64,000 bases of DNA, taken from Fructilactobacillus carniphilus. GTDB lineage: Bacteria; Bacillota; Bacilli; Lactobacillales; Lactobacillaceae. The position numbers were made by a program, and so were the translations under genes. The notes below the pieces were generated by a model. It saw only the letters and a list, made by a program, of their open reading frames with translations, made no database searches and was not told the DNA's origin. The stretch is from contig NZ_CP097121.1 in NCBI RefSeq assembly GCF_024029675.1, positions 744,001 to 808,000 of the forward strand. The letters run 5' to 3'. Each line of letters starts with the position of its first letter. Positions within the stretch are counted from its first letter, which is position 1. Of the stretch, positions 27,701 through 37,454 are shown piece by piece.

Positions 27701-30700
27701 CTGTCTGATGAACTTGTTGATGTACTCAAGCTATCCGAATTACTTACAGATGTACTCAAACTGTCAGACGAACTTGTTGACGTACTTAGACTATCAGAAC
27801 TACTTACAGATGCACTCAAACTGTCAGACGAACTTGTTGACGTACTTAGACTATCAGAACTACTTACGGAAGTGCTCGTTGATGAACTAGTACTTGTAGA
27901 AATACTTTCTTTAGAACTTGCTGAATCACTCATGCTTGCTGAAGTAGATTGTGATGGATAATTGTTAGAGTAAACGTAAATCTTAACGTTAATGGCATCT
28001 TCAGTAACAAAAGTTGAAGTAGGTTGTTTATTCCCCTTTAGCTCTTCGCCAGTTGCATAATGATAGCTATCTGGGGCATTTTCTTGAGTATAGTAAGGAT
28101 CGGTCCAGTTAATCGTGTTTCCATAGTTTGCTGGTTGATGCTTCGAAAGAACATTTTCTTGTTCAGAATTTTCACCGGTAACTAGAACTGGTTTACCAGT
28201 CATTACATCAATGTACTGGTAGGTAACGTTTGGATTGGGTTTACCATAAACGTAGATTTTGTAAACATATTTTTTACTTCCACGAGGTAAAATTGCTATC
28301 CCAGCTTGACCGGTATCATCACCGTTATCTTCCATATTCGTGGGGTCCCCACCACTTTGAGCATCACTCTTGGCAGAACTTGGAACTTGATCACCGAGTG
28401 CCCACATGTAGTGTTCTGGCATTTCCTTATTAACGTATTCATCACTATTCAAAGGAACGTACTTACCAATGTAATCATCACTGGAGCGTTGCATCGTCGT
28501 TGTTCTAATTACATTACCATTTCGATCTACATATTGAATTTCAATCGGACCAACAGAAGCATTATCTGTTTCTAGTTCTCGAGTATAGTTACTGATAATT
28601 GCAAATCCACTACCAGAAGAACCGTCTAATCCTTCCATGGTCTTAGTTCCATTTTCAACTGATAACGTGTCAAACGACATTGAAGCTTGTCCTTGTGGCA
28701 TGTTGGCCTTGGAATTAGTTCTATCCCAAGTAATCATCTTAGAGTTATTCATGGTAAATTTACCGGTACCAGAAATAATTCCTTCGGTGGTAGTTCCAGG
28801 GTTACCATCTTTATCAATGATTGCCAAATGTAAAGACTTAGGTGAAATAAATCGAATGCTAGACTTATCATTCAAACGAATGATTGAACCATCTGAAACT
28901 TGTCTAATATCAATTAATGAACCAGCGTTAAAGATTACTTTTTGGTTCCCCATCAAAGTAATTGAACCAGGATAAACCGTGATTGGAGCATATAACTTAA
29001 AGCTTTGTCCAAAAATAAATTCAGCATTTGGATATACCGTAGCTTGAGTCCCATTAATAAATCCTTGGAATCCTTTTTGCGTCCAAGTAACACTATTACC
29101 AACGTTCATCTTAGCAATTTGACCAGTAACTGGAGATTGAGTGGCAACAGAACCTTCAACTGTATAAGCGGCATTAGATGCCCCGTCTCCAATCTTTAAT
29201 TCATTACCATAACCAACGCTGCCCTCTGGAGCTACGGTACTAAAGTTAAACTCTCCATCTGGGGTTATAACAGCAGCAGTAGTATTATTGCTATTATCTT
29301 TTCTATTTAAAGTAACATTCGCATTGTCAGCAATTTCTACTCTACCAACCCCACGAGTTACTTCGCTAGTAACATCAAAAATATTGTTTCCAGAGAAAGT
29401 TACCTTTGCTCCTTCACCATAGATGGCCCGAACCGGATACTTTCCATTAGAAGAACTAGTTAAATGAATATTATTAACATTCACAATTAGTTGATTTGCA
29501 CTATTAGCATAAACTAATGATTCAGATTCACTAACATTATCGCTGAATCCTTGTTTAATCATCATGTTAGATAAAGTAACATTAGTTGATTGTGCTTGAT
29601 TCCCTTGAACCTTAAATCCATTGGCACCAAGATCAACATTATGATTATTACCATTGATGATAATATCATTGCCATTTTCCCGGTTATTTAAAGTTATTCC
29701 ATCACTAGGAGTGATGTCATTATGAATATCAATGTAACGAATTTTGTTATTTTCCCAAGCTTGTTTTAATCCAGCAAAATCGGTTACATTTGCGTATGTA
29801 CCATCCTTAATTGCCTGATTCTTGTACTGATCATTATTAATAATTTGATCAGGAGTTAAAACAGTCACTGAACTTGGAGTTTTAGAAGTTGCTCCAGACT
29901 CTACACTTTTATTAAAGTCATCCCGACCTTTATCTGGATCAGGTGAAACATGTAATGTATCTTGTTTGTTTGCAGTTGCTGTCAAGTATAGGAAGTTGGT
30001 CTTTAAATCATGTTGATTTCCAGCATTTGTAACGGCTGATAAGACTGCCGCACTTGGAGCAACATTAGTTGGTAGACCAATGTTAGCAATCTTATTATCG
30101 ACATTAATAGTAACCACAGCATCTTTAGGTGCTTGCTTTTTAATGTCATTGTATGCATTCTGCTCCTCATTATAATTTGTAACTGAATTTGAAGTAACAG
30201 TAGAATTGAATCCGCTATCACTTACTTGGCTACTTCTAATAATTCCTGATGCAGAACCTTGTTTATTAGCAATCCTAGATTGAGCTTGCGAATCAATCAA
30301 ATCATTATTTGCAGAATTCTTGATCGTTGCATTCGTACTATTTGAGTTTGATTGACTGTTCATATTTGAAGCTGTCAAAGCTTCATTATTGCTAGCCTTA
30401 TCAGATTTGGATTGGGAATCTTGTTTACTACTACTTTTAACAGAATTACTAGCTGAAGTCGAATGACTGGCACTTGTTGATGTAGATAGTGCTTCACTCA
30501 TACTAGCTGAAACTTTATCTAAATGTGCTTGTGAGTCTTGTTTACTATTGTTATTAGCAATAGAATCATTGGCTGAAGTAGAAGGAATCGTAGCAGAATC
30601 ATTTCCAGCTAAAACATCCTTATTTGCTTCTTTACTAGGATTGTTCCCCGCACCACTAGTTGTATCCGCATGCGCAGCATTAACTGTAGCTCCGGCACCT

Positions 30701-30831
30701 AAAATCCCACCCATCATGGTAATTCCAGCAAAAACCCATTTCTTACCGTCCTTATACATTTTATAATGTATCTTTCCATTTTCATGGACTAGACGATTAA
30801 GATTTTGCTTATGCTTTTCATTCTTCTCCAT
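24757..30831 (-). CDS. Serine-rich repeat adhesin with beta-solenoid-like binding region (2024 aa), LPQAG-anchored
   Basis: Cell-wall glycoprotein adhesin and likely substrate of aSec locus 2. Residues 24-32 are a full KxYKxGKxW (KMYKDGKKW) followed by a hydrophobic signal. A short Ser/Asn-rich stretch runs to about 215. Residues about 220-770 are rich in short Asn/Val/Ile strands ([30 protein letters not shown]), suggesting the right-handed beta-solenoid reported for Limosilactobacillus reuteri SRRP binding regions. Two MucBP-like segments follow ([32 protein letters not shown]). Residues about 965-1950 are near-perfect 10/20-residue serine repeats. The anchor is LPQAG at 1991-1995, then a membrane segment and KLRKRNEK. 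Start: GGAGAGG precedes the ATG at 30831. An ATG 18 bases upstream (30849) is possible but less likely. Confidence 0.93.
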   Translation of the reverse strand: MEKNEKHKQNLNRLVHENGKIHYKMYKDGKKWVFAGITMMGGILGAGATVNAAHADTTSGAGNNPSKEANKDVLAGNDSATIPSTSANDSIANNNSKQDSQAHLDKVSASMSEALSTSTSASHSTSASNSVKSSSKQDSQSKSDKASNNEALTASNMNSQSNSNSTNATIKNSANNDLIDSQAQSRIANKQGSASGIIRSSQVSDSGFNSTVTSNSVTNYNEEQNAYNDIKKQAPKDAVVTINVDNKIANIGLPTNVAPSAAVLSAVTNAGNQHDLKTNFLYLTATANKQDTLHVSPDPDKGRDDFNKSVESGATSKTPSSVTVLTPDQIINNDQYKNQAIKDGTYANVTDFAGLKQAWENNKIRYIDIHNDITPSDGITLNNRENGNDIIINGNNHNVDLGANGFKVQGNQAQSTNVTLSNMMIKQGFSDNVSESESLVYANSANQLIVNVNNIHLTSSSNGKYPVRAIYGEGAKVTFSGNNIFDVTSEVTRGVGRVEIADNANVTLNRKDNSNNTTAAVITPDGEFNFSTVAPEGSVGYGNELKIGDGASNAAYTVEGSVATQSPVTGQIAKMNVGNSVTWTQKGFQGFINGTQATVYPNAEFIFGQSFKLYAPITVYPGSITLMGNQKVIFNAGSLIDIRQVSDGSIIRLNDKSSIRFISPKSLHLAIIDKDGNPGTTTEGIISGTGKFTMNNSKMITWDRTNSKANMPQGQASMSFDTLSVENGTKTMEGLDGSSGSGFAIISNYTRELETDNASVGPIEIQYVDRNGNVIRTTTMQRSSDDYIGKYVPLNSDEYVNKEMPEHYMWALGDQVPSSAKSDAQSGGDPTNMEDNGDDTGQAGIAILPRGSKKYVYKIYVYGKPNPNVTYQYIDVMTGKPVLVTGENSEQENVLSKHQPANYGNTINWTDPYYTQENAPDSYHYATGEELKGNKQPTSTFVTEDAINVKIYVYSNNYPSQSTSASMSDSASSKESISTSTSSSTSTSVSSSDSLSTSTSSSDSLSASVSSSDSLSTSTSSSDSLSTSVSNSDSLSTSTSSSDSLSTSTSSSDSLSTSVSSSDSLSTSTSSSDSLSTSISASDSLSQSESNSNASDSDSTSVSSSDSLSTSTSSSDSLSTSVSNSDSLSTSTSSSDSLSTSVSSSDSLSTSTSSSDSLSTSVSNSDSLSTSISSSDSLSTSVSNSDSLSTSTSSSDSLSTSISASDSLSQSESNSNASDSDSTSTSSSDSLSTSVSNSDSLSTSTSSSDSLSTSVSSSDSLSTSTSSSDSLSTSVSNSDSLSTSTSSSDSLSTSVSSSDSLSTSTSSSDSLSTSVSNSDSLSTSTSSSDSLSTSVSSSDSLSTSTSSSDSLSTSVSNSDSFSTSTSSSDSLSTSVSNSDSLSTSTSSSDSLSTSVSSSDSLSTSTSSSDSLSTSVSSSDSLSTSTSSSDSLSTSVSNSDSLSTSTSSSDSLSTSVSSSDSLSTSTSSSDSLSTSVSNSDSFSTSTSSSDSLSTSVSNSDSLSTSTSSSDSLSTSVSSSDSLSTSTSSSDSLSTSVSNSDSLSTSTSSSDSLSTSVSSSDSLSTSTSSSDSLSTSVSNSDSFSTSTSSSDSLSTSVSSSDSLSTSTSSSDSFSTSVSNSDSLSTSTSSSDSLSTSVSNSDSLSTSTSSSDSLSTSVSSSDSLSTSTSSSDSLSTSVSNSDSLSTSTSSSDSLSTSVSNSDSLSTSTSSSDSLSTSVSSSDSLSTSTSSSDSLSTSVSSSDSLSTSTSSSDSLSNSDSLSTSTSSSDSLSTSVSISDSLSTSVSNSDSLSTSTSSSDSLSTSVSNSDSLSTSTSSSDSLSTSVSNSNSLSTSTSSSDSLSTSVSNSDSLSTSTSSSDSLSTSVSNSDSLSTSTSSSDSLSTSVSNSDSLSTSTSSSDSLSTSVSNSDSLSTSTSSSDSLSTSVSISDSLSTSTSSSDSLSTSVSSSDSLSTSTSTSVSASDSLNGSNNSNGSNVSANGYEVNSGKKVEKQSKLPQAGDQSNNFTLLGLLTMLLAGIGIKLRKRNEK
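24950..27930 (-). repeat. 30/60-bp tandem repeat array in the second-locus adhesin
   Basis: About 3 kb of tandem 60-bp units, each made of two related 30-bp halves, encode [20 protein letters not shown] with Asn/Ser/Ile and Leu/Phe variants, roughly 50 units. The rows stay in register for long distances and differ mostly at synonymous positions. Two 24-residue interruptions ([16 protein letters not shown] core) lie near 27165-27215 and 27535-27585. Confidence 0.95.
26101..27000 (-). repeat. Higher-order 300/360-bp repeat within the 60-bp array
   Basis: Five successive 60-bp units at 26101-26400 recur at 26401-26760 (with one extra unit) and at 26761-27000 (four units exact, the fifth changed). 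Units at 26101, 26401 and 26761 are identical, as are those at 26161/26461/26821 and 26221/26521/26881. Confidence 0.9.
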
Positions 30832-30981
30832 CCAAACCTCTCCTATCATAAAATTTTCCTACTCTACAAACCGGATAAACGGTTACTATCTAGCTTATAA
30901 AATTCAGAGACAAATTACAATATAATTATAGAAAAATATTTAATATCAATTATCATTCTCTTGCAATACCGTTTTAATTAA

Positions 30982-31167
30982 CTACTTCATAATCGAAATA
31001 AAGGTTGCCACTGTGCTAATTAAAATAATAACCATCATTATTGCTGACATTCCGATAATAAATCCATGTCCCTTCGGTTTTTCGTCATCCGCATCCGCAA
31101 TAAATTTTTTTTCGTGATTAAAACGCCTTTGAATGTCCTCTTGCAAACTATCTTTTTTAGCATTCAT
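30982..31167 (-). CDS. Small single-pass membrane protein, Asp4/SecE-like (61 aa, locus 2)
   Basis: 61 aa. The N-terminal charged half includes DSLQEDIQRRFNHEKK; the membrane segment spans about residues 35-59. The pattern LxxDIxxRFxH matches the 58-aa protein at 24013-24189. Position 24 bases after gtfB and before the adhesin, plus the SecE-like layout, suggest an accessory translocon subunit comparable to streptococcal Asp4 or Asp5. The ribosome site is GAGAGG seven bases before the ATG. The exact family is not established from sequence alone. Confidence 0.75.
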   Translation of the reverse strand: MNAKKDSLQEDIQRRFNHEKKFIADADDEKPKGHGFIIGMSAIMMVIILISTVATFISIMK

Positions 31168-31190
31168 GAAATTTCCTCTCTGGATTAAGA

Positions 31191-32045
31191 CTATTCAACT
31201 ACAATTTTTTCGGTGGATAATTTCGTGGATTTTATTTTTTCAAACTGATTTTGATTCATATGAACACTTTGAATAAATTTAATGTTATCAAGCAAAATAT
31301 CATACAAATTACGTTTAATCTTTCCATCAGAATTCAAAGGGTCTTCCGTTAAATATAAGGTATTATGCGATTTAGTGTTGTCTAGCGACCACATTTCAAT
31401 CCCCAGGTAGTTAATGTTCACAGTATCTTGTTCCGTTAAAATCTGTTTGAGTTTTGCAGCAAAAAATTGGTGCATTACCTCATAAGTTGCTGTGATTTGC
31501 ATCGTTGTAAAGTTCTCGATTGTTATTCGTTGCACTTGTCCATCGTCATAATAAAAACGAACCACTGGTCGTTCTTGATTATCATAAAAATCCGTCCGCT
31601 GTAATTGATTATCAGTGTAAATCTCATTACTGAATTTTTTCCCATCACTTGCATAAATTTCGGTAAAGTCACGTTCACCATTGGGATATACGTAATTTAC
31701 TTGTTGGACATGTCGACGAGTTAACGAACGCAAGATTACATTCCCGATTACGTCCCCATCAGCAATTACATCAACACTAAAATCGGGATTCATGAAGATT
31801 TCTGCTCCAGTAACAGTAGGAACTTGATTAAAGTAAAGATATTGATCTGGATTAAAATCAATTTTTCGACCCGTATATTGGTCTAAAACATTAATTCCAT
31901 TAATTTTTTCTTGATTTAATTGATTTCTCAAATTTGGATCCGGGGCCAGTGTAATCAGTTGCCCATTTTTGTCCATTAATCGTTGTTTTTGGATCGGCCA
32001 ACTGGGATTTTTTACATCAATTTTATTCACTAATTCGTAGTGCAT
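31191..32045 (-). CDS. gtfB: GtfB-like accessory Sec glycosylation chaperone, short form (locus 2)
   Basis: 284 aa. Expected to be the non-catalytic partner of GtfA at 32023-33498. It aligns end to end with the 283-aa protein at 14016-14867: MHYELVNKI against MDYVLVNNI, FYDNQERPVVRFYYDDGQ against FYDQQNRPVVRYYLYQG, and IEMWSLDNTKSHNTLYLTED against VELAALSGTKSHNVLRLVES. Like that copy it lacks the C-terminal Rossmann half of streptococcal GtfB. Start chosen at the ATG with GGGAGG eight bases upstream; an ATG 33 bases further up lies deeper inside gtfA and extends beyond the paralogue. Overlaps gtfA by 23 bp, exactly as in locus 1. Confidence 0.75.
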   Translation of the reverse strand: MHYELVNKIDVKNPSWPIQKQRLMDKNGQLITLAPDPNLRNQLNQEKINGINVLDQYTGRKIDFNPDQYLYFNQVPTVTGAEIFMNPDFSVDVIADGDVIGNVILRSLTRRHVQQVNYVYPNGERDFTEIYASDGKKFSNEIYTDNQLQRTDFYDNQERPVVRFYYDDGQVQRITIENFTTMQITATYEVMHQFFAAKLKQILTEQDTVNINYLGIEMWSLDNTKSHNTLYLTEDPLNSDGKIKRNLYDILLDNIKFIQSVHMNQNQFEKIKSTKLSTEKIVVE

Positions 32046-33498
32046 GAACGACTTCCTCCCATTTCCGTGTAATTTCACGATGGCGAAATTGTTCCATTGT
32101 GGTCTGCGTTGCTTGACAAACTTGGGGGTAATCGCAATCTAGCAACCGTTTAATCCCCCTAGCCAAACTATTTACGTTGAAGTATAAATTATCGTCTCCA
32201 ACTTTAAATGGTTCTAAGAATCCATTTTGGCCATCGTGAATCATTTCTAATGAGCCAAACCGAGCATTATATCCAATCACGGGTAATCCAGCGTTCAAAG
32301 CTTCAACGGTTGATAACCCAAATCCTTCAGAAAATGATGCAGTTAAAAAAGCATCATACTTAGGATAGACTTTTTCCAATTCACTTGAAAATCCTTTGAG
32401 GTGAATGTAATCTCCAGCTGATGAAGTGGCAATTATGTCACTAATAATCTTATTTTGACTTCCTATCCCATAAATATCAAAAGTGACGTCATACCCTTGT
32501 TGTTTGATTTTAGCAACAGCACGAACTGCAATATCAATATGTTTTTCACCAGCTAGCCGTGAGGCCGTCACTAGGTGAAGTTGTTTTCCAGGATGCCACT
32601 TTGGTTTAATGGGCTTGTGATTGTCGCTAACTCCACCGACAGGAATGGTAATAAATTTATGCTTATCATTGGGGAAATCCTTGAGAAAGTCTTGGGTTTG
32701 GATTTCTGTTGCAGAAATCACCAAATCAATTTGGTCTAAATGGGTTAAGGAATATTCATAATAGTTATTCCATAAAGGATGGTTAGGATCATTTCGATCG
32801 GACAAGTGATCCGCATGCACCATTTCAATAACCTTACTATTGGGAAATTTAGGGTAAAAAAGGGCTACTTCACTTTCCTCCCCCCGGTCCAAGAACCAAT
32901 TACTTTTAGAACCAAACGCCAGATCGAGCTGAGCAAAGAAATATCGTTGCACTTGAATTTCATTCCAGAAGAATAAATGTTTTCCATTTTGCTTAAACAG
33001 GTGAATATTCCGAATTACGGTTTGCTGATGGTTAGTCCGGTAAAAATTAAAGGTAACCTTTCGATCTCCCGTAGCTTGTTCAAAAAGTTCAACTTTAGAA
33101 GCCATAAATAAGTCTTGGGGTTTTTGGTAGCGAATCATCGTTTCAACAATATGAATTCCGGAACTCGTGATTGTTTCTAACAAGAGTGGAACCCCATGCT
33201 TATCAGCAACCTGACGATCTTGATATTCATAAAATTGTTGAACTCCATCCGTTAAATAACGTTCTCCCAACACGAAATATTCATACATATTAACTACTTG
33301 TTGATTTTTCAAATGCCATTTATCCATCGCTTCGTGCAAGTTTTTAATTAATTGAACAAACACCAAGCGATACGGTAAATGAGCCTCGTCAAAGCGATGA
33401 GCTCGGTAAAATTCAGCATGTTCAATTCCAGAATTACCGACTCCCATTGCTCGATTTACAAAAAAATTCATTGGTGGGACGTTGGATTTAGTCTGCAT
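32023..33498 (-). CDS. gtfA: Accessory Sec glycosyltransferase GtfA (locus 2)
   Basis: 491 aa GT4-type enzyme expected to start adhesin O-glycosylation. NFFVNRAMGVGNSGIEHAEF at 11-30 matches the other copy. The E-x7-E pair is E391 and E399 in SFSEGFGLSTVEALNAGLPV, and HADHLSDRNDP near 228-238 is shared with locus 1 (HADQLSDRDDP). The upstream ATG at 33498, directly after the asp3 stop and preceded by AAAGGATAGATAA, is preferred. It adds nine residues relative to the locus 1 protein. Confidence 0.9.
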   Translation of the reverse strand: MQTKSNVPPMNFFVNRAMGVGNSGIEHAEFYRAHRFDEAHLPYRLVFVQLIKNLHEAMDKWHLKNQQVVNMYEYFVLGERYLTDGVQQFYEYQDRQVADKHGVPLLLETITSSGIHIVETMIRYQKPQDLFMASKVELFEQATGDRKVTFNFYRTNHQQTVIRNIHLFKQNGKHLFFWNEIQVQRYFFAQLDLAFGSKSNWFLDRGEESEVALFYPKFPNSKVIEMVHADHLSDRNDPNHPLWNNYYEYSLTHLDQIDLVISATEIQTQDFLKDFPNDKHKFITIPVGGVSDNHKPIKPKWHPGKQLHLVTASRLAGEKHIDIAVRAVAKIKQQGYDVTFDIYGIGSQNKIISDIIATSSAGDYIHLKGFSSELEKVYPKYDAFLTASFSEGFGLSTVEALNAGLPVIGYNARFGSLEMIHDGQNGFLEPFKVGDDNLYFNVNSLARGIKRLLDCDYPQVCQATQTTMEQFRHREITRKWEEVVHALRISE

Positions 33499-34266
33499 TT
33501 ATCTATCCTTTTTTGCACTTATAATCAATTCATTTACCATTTTAATTAGCTGAGGCATTGGATATCCATAACCATTAATCATAAGTGGTAATTCCAATGT
33601 ATTTTCCCTCTGAATGCTGGTAATTAACTTTTGTAGCACGGACTTGGCAAGCGATAAGTCATTAAGTTCAGTCGGAGATAATCTTACGACTACCGTAGTT
33701 TGATGTGGTTTTATTGGAATCAACCAACTCTCAGAATCTCTCCGACCAAGGTACAAAGCAATCATATTGGGATGTTGATCCTGAACCCACGTTGCATTTA
33801 AATCATTACTTACTGACAAACGCATTCTTTTAATGACGTCAACTGGCATTAGTGCTACCCAATGAAAGGTAAAATCATGGTTAGCCTTCATAACTAGCGA
33901 AATTTCATACGATTGCGCTGTTTCTGGATACCGAAAAGTAGGATTGGATTCGTCTAATATAAATTCTTTAACCAAGTGCTGATTACGGTCATAAGTATTA
34001 ATTTTAAAATAAATTGATTGTTCGGGATTCATCCTAATTTTACTAATTAGTTGATATTCCTTTTTTACTTCTAAGAGTGGCAATGCTCCTTGAGAACGGG
34101 TCACATCAAAGCTTTGCTGTGATCTCCACGTATATAAATCAGTTCCCGGAGGAAGCATGGGGGCTGAAATTTCAACTCCATCCATTTCATAATTAACGAG
34201 AGCCCCGTGCGTTTCAGCAGCGTTTAAAGCTTGCCCCCAAGTTAAAATTGTACATTCACTATCCAT
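33499..34266 (-). CDS. asp3: Accessory Sec system protein Asp3 (locus 2)
   Basis: 255 aa, cytosolic partner of Asp1 and Asp2 in adhesin export. It aligns with the locus 1 protein from its first residues (ILTWGQALNAAETHGALVNY against SLTWDAADPNTDMYGAQINY) and keeps the central YEISLVMKANHDFTFHWVAL segment, equivalent to YEIALEKFNNEKVTFRRMYV. The ATG at 34266 has AAAGG upstream and lies four bases after asp2. A longer frame reaching 34332 would overlap asp2 and has no counterpart in the other copy. Confidence 0.85.
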   Translation of the reverse strand: MDSECTILTWGQALNAAETHGALVNYEMDGVEISAPMLPPGTDLYTWRSQQSFDVTRSQGALPLLEVKKEYQLISKIRMNPEQSIYFKINTYDRNQHLVKEFILDESNPTFRYPETAQSYEISLVMKANHDFTFHWVALMPVDVIKRMRLSVSNDLNATWVQDQHPNMIALYLGRRDSESWLIPIKPHQTTVVVRLSPTELNDLSLAKSVLQKLITSIQRENTLELPLMINGYGYPMPQLIKMVNELIISAKKDR

Positions 34267-34270
34267 TTGT

Positions 34271-35848
34271 CTATGCCTTTCGGTTAAAATCACGCGCAAG
34301 AATGTTCTGATATTGTCGCTGGAACCATGCACCTACTCCACTAGTATCATCATTATGGCGCCCAGTTAGGCCCTTATACAGAATCCGAATAAACGGATTT
34401 TGATTCTTCAAAAAGTTAAATAAGTCATGAAAAGCTTCTCGATCATAATCGTCCTGACGCATATAAGCAATGGCAAAAGTTGTATTGGTAAAGTCGCCAC
34501 TGGAAAAATTATCCCAAAAATATTGATTTAAGTTATTTTGCGCAGCAATTTCAGTTGACCCTTCCCGTAACAGGAGTAAATCTAAAGCGGTTTCAAATTG
34601 ATGCGGACGATTAATCCGTTCATTAGCAGCAATGGTTCCTAAGTTAACTAAGGGCTTCCCCACTATTACCGCATACGGAGCTAATTTAGCAGCATAATAA
34701 AGCGCCGCTGTAGTTCCCATTGATAGCCCTGATAGGATTAAATCTTTAGAAGAGAAATGAAGCTGATTAAGATGATCGCAAATCATTTTAACAACTTCGG
34801 TTTCGAATTCTTTGCTACCAATATAAAACGCTCCACCCGCTAATCGCTCATCAGCAATCAAAAGAAAGGGGGCATGCCCATCTCCTAACTGACTCATCAT
34901 CCGATTTCCTTCAAACCCCTCTGCTGTTCTAAATCCGCTGAAATAAACATTTAAAGGTGGTTTGAAATCTCCTGGATTGAAGTAGTAAGCAATCTGCCCA
35001 TTATCATTAATCGGATCAGAAATCAGCTTTGCATCAACTAGATAAGTTCCAAATTCACGACGAAATTTTCGAATATGTAAATTTTGCAACGAAAACACGG
35101 TCACATTTCCATTCAAAAAAACGGAAACATACAACATGCATTCTTCATTAGGAGTTTTAAAGCGAAAGGCCTGCCCCTTTTTAAGTTCGTCCCCTTTAAC
35201 TAAATAGCACTCCTTAATTTCCACGCCCGTTTTATCTAAAAGATAAAGTTTAAACTGAACCTCTGCCCCTGAATTCAATTTAAATTCCGGCCAAAATTCA
35301 TAATTAGTTTCTTTTTCTAACGCCAACGTCATCCGTTGGTTAATCGCCTGTGTCCAACCATTTAAATCAGCATCGTGGATGCTAATCCGGCCATTCCCTA
35401 ATTGCGTGATTTTACCCCGAAAAGTAGAAGTAACCTCCATTTGCTCAAATTCAAGTCGCAATCCAAATTGCCCTTTGAAAAAGACGTCCTCAATGAACTT
35501 AACCACTGCACCAGGTCGCAACAAATCAACTTGTTTTGCAAACTTAGACTGCAGTAAATCATCAATCTCCACAGTCGTTTTATCAGCTTGACCATAGATG
35601 ATTTGATGAGCTGGCAATTGTTTTAACAATTGTGGCATTAAATATGCGAACGACTGCGGTCCTAAAATAAAAACGGCCAGTTGATAGCGATTTCGTAATT
35701 GGTCCTCTTTAAACAATTCATCTTCCATTGCCACCACATCTTCCGGTAGTTTCAAAGAAAAATATTGAAAAGTAAAACTTTCACTAAAATGCTCTTTAAT
35801 TGGTAGCTCTGAACCACCTAATTGAATTACTTTTGTTTGTCGTACCAC
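34271..35848 (-). CDS. asp2: Accessory Sec system protein Asp2, alpha/beta-hydrolase type (locus 2)
   Basis: 525 aa from a GTG start. GGAGGTG inside the last codons of asp1 lies six bases before this GTG, just after the asp1 stop. An ATG at 35863 has no ribosome site. The nucleophile elbow GLSMG has Ser near residue 376, the acidic pair is in MRQDDYD (about 466-467) and His is near 498 in GRHNDDT, the same triad as in the locus 1 copy. Expected role: export factor and probable GlcNAc O-acetyltransferase, by analogy with S. gordonii Asp2. Confidence 0.88.
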   Translation of the reverse strand: MVRQTKVIQLGGSELPIKEHFSESFTFQYFSLKLPEDVVAMEDELFKEDQLRNRYQLAVFILGPQSFAYLMPQLLKQLPAHQIIYGQADKTTVEIDDLLQSKFAKQVDLLRPGAVVKFIEDVFFKGQFGLRLEFEQMEVTSTFRGKITQLGNGRISIHDADLNGWTQAINQRMTLALEKETNYEFWPEFKLNSGAEVQFKLYLLDKTGVEIKECYLVKGDELKKGQAFRFKTPNEECMLYVSVFLNGNVTVFSLQNLHIRKFRREFGTYLVDAKLISDPINDNGQIAYYFNPGDFKPPLNVYFSGFRTAEGFEGNRMMSQLGDGHAPFLLIADERLAGGAFYIGSKEFETEVVKMICDHLNQLHFSSKDLILSGLSMGTTAALYYAAKLAPYAVIVGKPLVNLGTIAANERINRPHQFETALDLLLLREGSTEIAAQNNLNQYFWDNFSSGDFTNTTFAIAYMRQDDYDREAFHDLFNFLKNQNPFIRILYKGLTGRHNDDTSGVGAWFQRQYQNILARDFNRKA

Positions 35849-35849
35849 C

Positions 35850-37430
35850 CTATGCACCTCCATCTTTAAAAATTGATTTTAATTTTTTAATATTAGCTGC
35901 CCCCGAAAAGGCGGAAATTTCCTTAACGTTGTCAACCAAAGCTTGATTCCAATTTTTTAAGGTGTGAACAAAATATTGAAGTGCAGCAACCAATTTATCA
36001 TCTTCTTTAATCACAATTCCATTTTGATAGTTTTTAACAAATTGAGTGGCTACGTGGTTAATTTGTGGGATTCCAGCACTGATTGCTTTTACTTGTAAAT
36101 AAGTATCCGGAACCTGAGACAGGTCAACCAAAACACGAATTCGATTAAATTCATAGTCATAAAAATCAACTGAACTATTACCCTGCACCCGTATCCGATC
36201 CACGGTTTCGGCTGCTTTTATTAAGCGTTTCCAGTTGGATTTTTGTTTCCGCATCTTCGCTTCTTTAGCTAACCCAACGGTGACTAAGTGACGCGCCTTC
36301 TGTTGCAAATAATGTTGAACCCACTGAAAGTCTTCGGAATCCAGCGAAATTTGGAAGAAATTCTCAATTGCTTGCTTAATCAGTGCTTGACTCGAATTAA
36401 AAATGGCTTGCGCTGGTGTATCAATGGTAAGTGCTAAATCCTCATCTGCCACAATCATTTGAATCACCGGAACCGCCATTTTAGCAAATCGTTTAGAATC
36501 CATTGAACGGATGTACCATAGGATAATCTGAGTGTCGTTACTATTACTGTTTCCCAAATCTAATTTAGTTGTATATGGTGAAACCACTTGCAAATTAGCT
36601 GGATTATTCCCACTAATTTGTTGGACTTGAGTGGCAATGTTTGAACTTGGCAGGAGCATCGGTGCATTTAGAGCAAGAGCCGCTTTCATCAAATCACGAT
36701 TATGATAATCAGTATCATTAAAAGCTAGGGCAAGTTGGTAATTTTGGTTTAATTTCTTCGTAACCTCTTTATTTTCTGGACCAATTGCTGTAATTATGCG
36801 GGGCTGATTTGATTCCTTAGCAAAATACTTTTCTAGGACTTCTAGTTTTAAATCATCCATCCTTGTATATTTTGTTTTATCAAAGCGCTTGCTATGCGCC
36901 AAAATTGTAACTTGATCAGCAGCAGTGTAATCAATGTTCAGCACCGCTTCCCCGGTTGGATCATACAGAACTTCCTTTTGTAATTTAGAATCAAGCAAAA
37001 ATTGACGTCGTGCTAAAAAGCCACGGGCATCGAATTGGTCAATCCGTTGATTTTCATTAGAAAAATAGGTGATTTTTTGTAAAAATTGATCAGCGAACAT
37101 TTCTGCAAAGGCTACTTTTACTCCGTCTTTAGCCAATATTATTCCGCTGGGCGAATAGATTCTTTCCAATCCATCTAGCTCCGGAAGATCCTCCAGCGCT
37201 AGTGGTTTCCCTAAGTGACTTGAAACTCCTTGAATCGCATCAAAGGTTTGAAAATAGCAAGAATGAAGCAAATTAAACCGATTTAATTGGTATGGTAAAA
37301 AAGGAGAAAAAGTGTCCGTAACAAGCACATATGGCTCATCATTTTCTTCTAACATCAGTGCATAATTTAAAATTACATCGTAATCTAAATTTAACGAATC
37401 TTTTTCCCAGTTCGGGATTAAATAAAACAT
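35850..37430 (-). CDS. asp1: Accessory Sec system protein Asp1 (locus 2)
   Basis: 526 aa, starting MFYLIPNWEKDSLN, typical of Asp1. It forms the GT-B-like member of the Asp1-3 complex. The C-terminal DFYDYEFNRIRVLVDLSQVP and VKAISAGIPQINHVATQFVK correspond to the locus 1 segments LFRRVRLFLDMGPQ and VEAISAGVPMISTAPTDLIK. It lies 24 bases after secY2 and its last codons contain the ribosome site of asp2. Confidence 0.85.
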   Translation of the reverse strand: MFYLIPNWEKDSLNLDYDVILNYALMLEENDEPYVLVTDTFSPFLPYQLNRFNLLHSCYFQTFDAIQGVSSHLGKPLALEDLPELDGLERIYSPSGIILAKDGVKVAFAEMFADQFLQKITYFSNENQRIDQFDARGFLARRQFLLDSKLQKEVLYDPTGEAVLNIDYTAADQVTILAHSKRFDKTKYTRMDDLKLEVLEKYFAKESNQPRIITAIGPENKEVTKKLNQNYQLALAFNDTDYHNRDLMKAALALNAPMLLPSSNIATQVQQISGNNPANLQVVSPYTTKLDLGNSNSNDTQIILWYIRSMDSKRFAKMAVPVIQMIVADEDLALTIDTPAQAIFNSSQALIKQAIENFFQISLDSEDFQWVQHYLQQKARHLVTVGLAKEAKMRKQKSNWKRLIKAAETVDRIRVQGNSSVDFYDYEFNRIRVLVDLSQVPDTYLQVKAISAGIPQINHVATQFVKNYQNGIVIKEDDKLVAALQYFVHTLKNWNQALVDNVKEISAFSGAANIKKLKSIFKDGGA

Positions 37431-37454
37431 AAATGTGCTCCTGCGGTATTAGTG

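Noticed and set aside
24950..27930. Regular 30/60-bp repeat considered as a CRISPR-like array.
   Set aside because: There are no unique spacers, the units are contiguous and in frame, they encode Ser-rich protein, and no cas genes are present.
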